A stretch of DNA of 64,000 bases from an uncultured SAR116 cluster alpha proteobacterium (lineage in GTDB: Bacteria > Pseudomonadota > Alphaproteobacteria > Puniceispirillales > Marisalimonadaceae). The stretch's first letter is position 1. The number at the start of each line of letters is the position of its first letter. Shown here one piece after another: positions 58,451 through 64,000 of this stretch. The notes below the pieces were generated by a model. The model was not told where the DNA came from, did no database searches, and saw only the letters and a program-made list of their open reading frames with translations. A program made the translations under genes and the position numbers. The stretch covers positions 1 through 64,000 of the forward strand of contig CACBVW010000002.1 of the NCBI GenBank assembly GCA_902542765.1, in the 5' to 3' direction.

Positions 58451-59453
58451 TTCTAATTATATTCAATCTATGCATTATAATTGTAAGAAATATGAATAAA
58501 ATAACTGCTCCAGTTTGATGAAGAGCTCCTAAGTAAATCGGAACCATATTTATTAAGGTAACTATACCTAAGAAAAATTGGAAACATACTATTGCACTCA
58601 TAAACAGGGAGTATTTTTTAACAATTCCATCGCTACTTTGTGTATAGTTTCTATAGCAATATATCAGCACACAAATTGTAGTGAATAAAGCTATATGTCT
58701 GTGATGAAATTGAGCTGAGGCAGGATTTTCAAATGGATCTAAAAATCCATTTTCACCATAATTTTCTGGGATAAAACTATATCCCATTAAAGGATATTCA
58801 TTGTACATTAAACCAGCGTCCATTCCAGCAACAAATGCACCAGCGATAATTGTTGTAAATAAAAAACAAAAAATTGTGAAGCTGAAGTCTAATTTAATCT
58901 TAGAGTGACCATTTTTAAATTCTAATAAAGTCCAAATTAAAAGGAATAATATTAATAATGCATTAGATAAATGTACAGCCAAACGATATTGTGAAACTGT
59001 AGGATCATTTACAAGACCAGACTTTACCATCCACCAGCCTATGATCGCTTGTAAACTCCCTAAAAATAAAATAGTTATTAATTTTAATAAAATTGAATTG
59101 GGAATTTTATTAGACAAATAAAAAATAATTAACGGAATAATAAAAACGATTCCAATTAACCTTCCCCATAATCTGTGAAAGTATTCCCAAAAAAATATCT
59201 TTTTGAATTCTATGATGCTCATTCCTTGATTTTTAAAAATATATTCTGGTGAACTCATGTAAAGTGAGAAAACTCTTTTCCATTCTTCATCAGTAATAGG
59301 TGGTAAAAATCCCCAAATTGGTCTCCATTCAACCATTGATAAACCAGAATCTGTCAACCTAGTAACACCGCCAATTAGTATCATTAGAACTACCATTACA
59401 ATAGTAGAGTACAGCCATGTGTTTATGTATGTTTGGTTTGAAATTGAGTTCAT
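58443..59453 (-). CDS. ctaA: Heme A synthase (CtaA/Cox15)
   Basis: Integral membrane enzyme that oxidises the C8 methyl of heme O to make heme A for cytochrome c oxidase, 336 aa with about eight helices. The heme-ligand histidines appear in [30 protein letters not shown] and [11 protein letters not shown]-terminal [18 protein letters not shown] is the Cox15 signature. Its presence implies an aa3-type oxidase. It is divergent from groES and convergent with aspS. Confidence 0.95.
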   Translation of the reverse strand: MNSISNQTYINTWLYSTIVMVVLMILIGGVTRLTDSGLSMVEWRPIWGFLPPITDEEWKRVFSLYMSSPEYIFKNQGMSIIEFKKIFFWEYFHRLWGRLIGIVFIIPLIIFYLSNKIPNSILLKLITILFLGSLQAIIGWWMVKSGLVNDPTVSQYRLAVHLSNALLILFLLIWTLLEFKNGHSKIKLDFSFTIFCFLFTTIIAGAFVAGMDAGLMYNEYPLMGYSFIPENYGENGFLDPFENPASAQFHHRHIALFTTICVLIYCYRNYTQSSDGIVKKYSLFMSAIVCFQFFLGIVTLINMVPIYLGALHQTGAVILFIFLTIIMHRLNIIRIN

Positions 59454-59531
59454 TGTAAATTAATGCTTTTTTTAATGTATATGTGATGTTTTATCTTAAA
59501 AGCAATATTTTAAATATTTTTTTTATTTAAT

Positions 59532-59560
59532 CTTGAAAGTTACATACAATTACACTATTT
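59532..59560 (+). promoter_or_regulatory. Heat-shock (RpoH, sigma-32-type) promoter for groES-groEL
   Basis: CTTGAAA (59532-59538), the RpoH -35 consensus, is followed after 16 bases by CTATTT (59555-59560), matching alphaproteobacterial RpoH -10 elements. It lies about 60 bases before groES. No CIRCE inverted repeat (TTAGCACTC/GAGTGCTAA) is present, so HrcA control is not indicated. Confidence 0.7.
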
Positions 59561-59621
59561 AAGCTCCATCAATAATGTATTTATTGTTTAACTTAAACAT
59601 TTTTAATAAGGGAGAAAAGGC

Positions 59622-59909
59622 ATGAAGTTTAGGCCACTTCACGACAGAGTTGTTGTTGAGCGCCTCGAAGCAGAGGAGAAAACAGCTAGTGGAATAATTA
59701 TTCCAGATTCAGCACAAGAAAAGCCAATGCAAGGTAAGATTATTGCAGCAGGTTCCGGAGCACGTGACGAAACTGGAAAGATTCAACCTTTAGATGTAAA
59801 AGAAGGTGATGTTGTACTTTTTGGGAAATGGTCCGGTACTGAAGTTAAGCTTGATGGTAAAGATCTTTTGATCATGAAAGAAAGCGATATCATGGGAATA
59901 ATGGGTTAA
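59622..59909 (+). CDS. groES: Co-chaperonin GroES
   Basis: 95-aa heptameric lid of the GroEL chaperonin. N-terminal [19 protein letters not shown] and the mobile-loop region [16 protein letters not shown] are typical, as is [30 protein letters not shown] gives an unusually strong ribosome-binding site. It is followed by groEL after 51 bases, and both probably respond to the upstream heat-shock promoter. Confidence 0.98.
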   Translation: MKFRPLHDRVVVERLEAEEKTASGIIIPDSAQEKPMQGKIIAAGSGARDETGKIQPLDVKEGDVVLFGKWSGTEVKLDGKDLLIMKESDIMGIMG

Positions 59910-59948
59910 TTATTCTCTACTAGAAATAATAATTACTTTATAATTTGA

Positions 59949-61637
<1,689 letters not shown>

Positions 61638-61659
61638 TTCTGCTCTACTATATTATTCT

Positions 61660-61698
61660 AACACCTCTAGCTTTTTTAGTTAGAGGTGTTTTTTTTTG
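61660..61698 (+). terminator. Intrinsic terminator of groES-groEL
   Basis: A 10-bp perfect stem AACACCTCTA (61660-61669) / TAGAGGTGTT (61681-61690) with an 11-base loop is followed by a T tract to 61698. It begins 22 bases after the groEL stop. Confidence 0.9.
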
Positions 61699-61772
61699 AT
61701 AATTATTTGATTATTTGTTGCTTACTATTATTAACTCATATAGCAATAAAAATTATTATTTAAAATTAAGTC

Positions 61773-63374
61773 ATGGAAAAATCAGAAATTAAAAAATTTG
61801 CAGAGAAATCGAATGCTTGGCCTTTTGTTGAAGCTAGGAATTTAAGGGATAGACTGGATAAAATTGAGAGTTTTGCTCAAAGAGATAACAATAACCCTGT
61901 TCTATTTGAGACTGGATATGGACCTTCAGGGCTTCCTCATATAGGAACATTTGGTGAAGTTGCGAGGACTAACATTGTACGTAACGCATTTGAAGTTTTA
62001 ACTGATAGAAACACAAAGTTAATATGTTTTTCAGACGATATGGATGGCTTTCGTAAAATTCCAGAGAATGTCCCTAACAAAGTTTTACTTGAGAAATTTA
62101 TTGAACATCCCTTAACCAGTGTTCCTGATCCTTTTGAAAAATTTAGTAGTTTTGGTGATCATAATAATCATAAATTACAAGAATTTTTAGACCACTTTAA
62201 TTTTGAGTATGAATTTGTTTCAGCTACAGAATGCTATAAAAGCGGTAAATTTGATGAGGCACTCAAAAAGATTTTATTAAATTATGAAAAAATAAAAAAC
62301 ATAATTTTGCCTACTTTAGGCGAAGATCGTAAAAAAACTTACAGCCCGTTTCTTCCAGTCTGTCCAAAATCTGGTAAAGTTTTGCAAGTTAACATCACTT
62401 CAATCAATACTAAAAACAATACTGTAAGTTATATTGATGAAGATACTAAAGAATTAGTTACTGTCTCTATTCTTGGTGGATCCTGTAAGTTGCAGTGGAA
62501 GTGTGATTGGGCAATGCGTTGGTTTGCTCTAGGTGTAGATTATGAGATGTCAGGCAAAGACTTATCTGAAAGTGTAATTTTATCTAGCAAAATATTGAGA
62601 GTCCTTGGAAGGACGCCTCCATCAGGCTTTTCCTACGAACTTTTTCTAGATAATAATGGTGAAAAAATTTCAAAATCCAAAGGTAATGGTTTATCTATAG
62701 AGGAGTGGCTGAGATATGGTTCACCTGAATCTCTAAGTCTGTTTATGTATACAAATCCCAAAAGAGCTAAGAGACTTTTTTTTGACGTCATACCTAAAAC
62801 CACTGATGAATATTTTACACATTTGAAAAAATATTCTGAACAAGACACTCCTGGAAAAATTGATAATCCAGTATGGCATTTACATAAAGGTTCACCAAAA
62901 TCTAATGACCTTCCTGTTACATATACATTATTGTTAAATTTAGTGTCTGTATGTTATGCCAGTGATCCAGATATAGTATGGGGATATGTCAAGACCTACT
63001 CACCTAATTCAACAAGAACTAAAGAATTAGATGATTTAATTGATCTAGCTGTTAATTATTATAAAGAGAAAATAGAACCTCAAAAGAAGTATAGGCTTCC
63101 AAATGAAAAAGAGAAAAAAGGTATTACAGAATTAATAAATACTTTATCAACATTAAACAATGAAACTTCTTCTGATGATATTCAAGCTATTGTATTTGCA
63201 ATTGGGAAAAAACTTGAATATGAGAATTTACGGGAATGGTTTAAAGGTCTCTACGAGACTGTTCTAGGACAATCTGAAGGACCTAGAATGGGAAGTTTCA
63301 TAAAACTATATGGGATTGAACCAACAAAAAAATTATTAGAAAACGTTATTCTAGGTAACTTAGTTAAAGAATAG
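61773..63374 (+). CDS. lysS: Lysyl-tRNA synthetase, class I (archaeal type)
   Basis: Class I LysRS, 533 aa, the archaeal-type enzyme found in many alphaproteobacteria in place of the class II form. The HIGH-type motif is GPSGLPHIGTFGEVART, and the KMSKS-type motif is EKISKSKGNGLSIEEWL. Also typical are the N-terminal NAWPFVEARNL and the MRWFALGVDYEMSGKDL segment. The C-terminal half has helical anticodon-binding sequence. pyrD begins 5 bases after the stop. No class II LysRS is in the window. Confidence 0.96.
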   Translation: MEKSEIKKFAEKSNAWPFVEARNLRDRLDKIESFAQRDNNNPVLFETGYGPSGLPHIGTFGEVARTNIVRNAFEVLTDRNTKLICFSDDMDGFRKIPENVPNKVLLEKFIEHPLTSVPDPFEKFSSFGDHNNHKLQEFLDHFNFEYEFVSATECYKSGKFDEALKKILLNYEKIKNIILPTLGEDRKKTYSPFLPVCPKSGKVLQVNITSINTKNNTVSYIDEDTKELVTVSILGGSCKLQWKCDWAMRWFALGVDYEMSGKDLSESVILSSKILRVLGRTPPSGFSYELFLDNNGEKISKSKGNGLSIEEWLRYGSPESLSLFMYTNPKRAKRLFFDVIPKTTDEYFTHLKKYSEQDTPGKIDNPVWHLHKGSPKSNDLPVTYTLLLNLVSVCYASDPDIVWGYVKTYSPNSTRTKELDDLIDLAVNYYKEKIEPQKKYRLPNEKEKKGITELINTLSTLNNETSSDDIQAIVFAIGKKLEYENLREWFKGLYETVLGQSEGPRMGSFIKLYGIEPTKKLLENVILGNLVKE

Positions 63375-63379
63375 ACTCA

Positions 63380-64000
63380 ATGATTTGGAAATTTATTGCT
63401 TTTTTTGTAAGAAAACTTGATCCAGAAATTGCTCATAAAATAACTATCAAATTCTTGAAATTTGGTTTGCATCCAAGATTAAATAAAATTGGAATTCCAA
63501 TAAACATTGGTAATTTGATTTTTAAAAATTTTATTGGTGTTGCCGCTGGTTTTGATAAAAATGCAGAAGTAATAAACAAAATTCATTTTTTGAACTTTGG
63601 TTTCACTGAAGTTGGTACTATTACACCAATGCCTCAACACGGAAATTCAAAACCAAGAATTTTTAGGTTAGAAAAAGATAAAGCTATAATAAACCGAAAT
63701 GGTTTTAACAATTTAGGAATGTTAGAAGCTAAAAAAAAATTAAAGCATTATAGAAAAAGTTTCCCTGTAGGAAGTGATTTTCTTGTTGGAGTTAATATTG
63801 GTCCCAACAAAGATAGTGAAGATAGGTTTAACGATTATAAAGTTCTTGCTGAAAATTTATCAGAGTATGCCGACTATATTTCTATAAATGTGTCTTCACC
63901 AAACACACCAAACTTAAGAGATTTTCAAAATAAGGAGAATTTAAAAAAAGTAATAAATTTTGTTAAAGACGGCATTGCTACATCCAAAACTTTTAATAAA
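63380..64000 (+). CDS. pyrD: Dihydroorotate dehydrogenase (quinone, class 2), 3' end missing
   Basis: Membrane-linked class 2 DHODH of pyrimidine synthesis. The first 207 codons are in the window and the gene runs off its end. N-terminal helices IWKFIAFFVRKLDPEIAHKI are the quinone-binding extension of class 2. FMN-binding IGVAAGFDKNAEV, VGTITPMPQ and NRNGFNNLGM follow, and the catalytic-serine motif INVSSPNTPNLRD is seen near the window edge. It follows lysS after 5 bases, an adjacency I do not assign functional meaning. Confidence 0.95.
   Translation, partial: MIWKFIAFFVRKLDPEIAHKITIKFLKFGLHPRLNKIGIPINIGNLIFKNFIGVAAGFDKNAEVINKIHFLNFGFTEVGTITPMPQHGNSKPRIFRLEKDKAIINRNGFNNLGMLEAKKKLKHYRKSFPVGSDFLVGVNIGPNKDSEDRFNDYKVLAENLSEYADYISINVSSPNTPNLRDFQNKENLKKVINFVKDGIATSKTFNK

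Noticed and set aside
59454-59621. CIRCE operator upstream of groES
   Set aside because: Searched for TTAGCACTC and GAGTGCTAA halves and found none; a heat-shock sigma promoter fits better.

Overview
The window is a gene-dense, visibly AT-rich stretch (roughly 30% GC by eye, not calculated) of a bacterial chromosome. It has the housekeeping content and gene order of an alphaproteobacterium. Lineage clues are the run miaB-phoH-ybeY-corC-lnt-metK-trmB-rimP-nusA-infB-rbfA-truB-rpsO-pnp, a class I lysyl-tRNA synthetase, mutM facing ubiE-ubiB-coaBC, tlpA facing argH-lptM-lysA, an etfAB/cobalamin adenosyltransferase/HIG1/folD cluster, fabA-fabB-fabI, and an SH3/MoeB pair. High AT, tiny intergenic gaps and overlapping convergent gene ends suggest a streamlined, probably marine, lineage (SAR11-, HIMB59- or AEGEAN-169-like). 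The sequence alone does not decide which. I see no mobile element, prophage, CRISPR array, rRNA or tRNA.

Layout. 1-18.2 kb (+): a 5'-truncated OlsB-like acyltransferase, a PlsC/OlsA acyltransferase, tRNA and rRNA maturation genes, lipoprotein acylation, S-adenosylmethionine synthesis, then the translation and RNA-processing operon ending in pnp and an enoyl-CoA hydratase. 18.2-25.9 kb (-): fabA-fabB-fabI, and ubiE-ubiB-coaBC-moeB-SH3 protein. CoaBC carries an N-terminal helix-turn-helix. 25.9-34.0 kb (+): mutM, rpsT, a 425-base AT-rich region, then dnaA-dnaN-recF-gyrB. 34.0-37.7 kb (-): renalase-like flavoprotein, rhodanese, a DMT permease without a normal start codon, a tandem glycine riboswitch and the DadA-type oxidoreductase it precedes. 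37.8-44.8 kb: HAD phosphatase, orphan ABC ATPase, pterin SDR and folB, gloB, a chorismate mutase/aminotransferase/prephenate dehydrogenase set and a YdcF protein. 44.8-52.8 kb: zinc-ribbon membrane protein, lysA, lptM, argH, tlpA-like, etfA/etfB, cobalamin adenosyltransferase, HIG1 protein, folD, YggT. 52.9-64 kb: YnjB/YnjC transporter without its ATPase, a cysteine-free DJ-1 homologue, a DUF1289 protein, aspS, ctaA, groES-groEL behind a heat-shock-type promoter, lysK and a 3'-truncated pyrD.

How it works together. Most genes serve core translation, replication, lipid, quinone, folate and amino-acid biosynthesis. The most distinctive regulatory feature is the glycine riboswitch in front of the DadA-like gene, which implies that amino-acid oxidation is tied to intracellular glycine. 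I found no convincing new defence or mobile system. The unusual points are individual gene features: the HTH-CoaBC fusion, the ATT/ATA-start permease, the cysteine-free DJ-1 protein, the split ABC system, and seven convergent gene pairs with no room for ordinary terminators.
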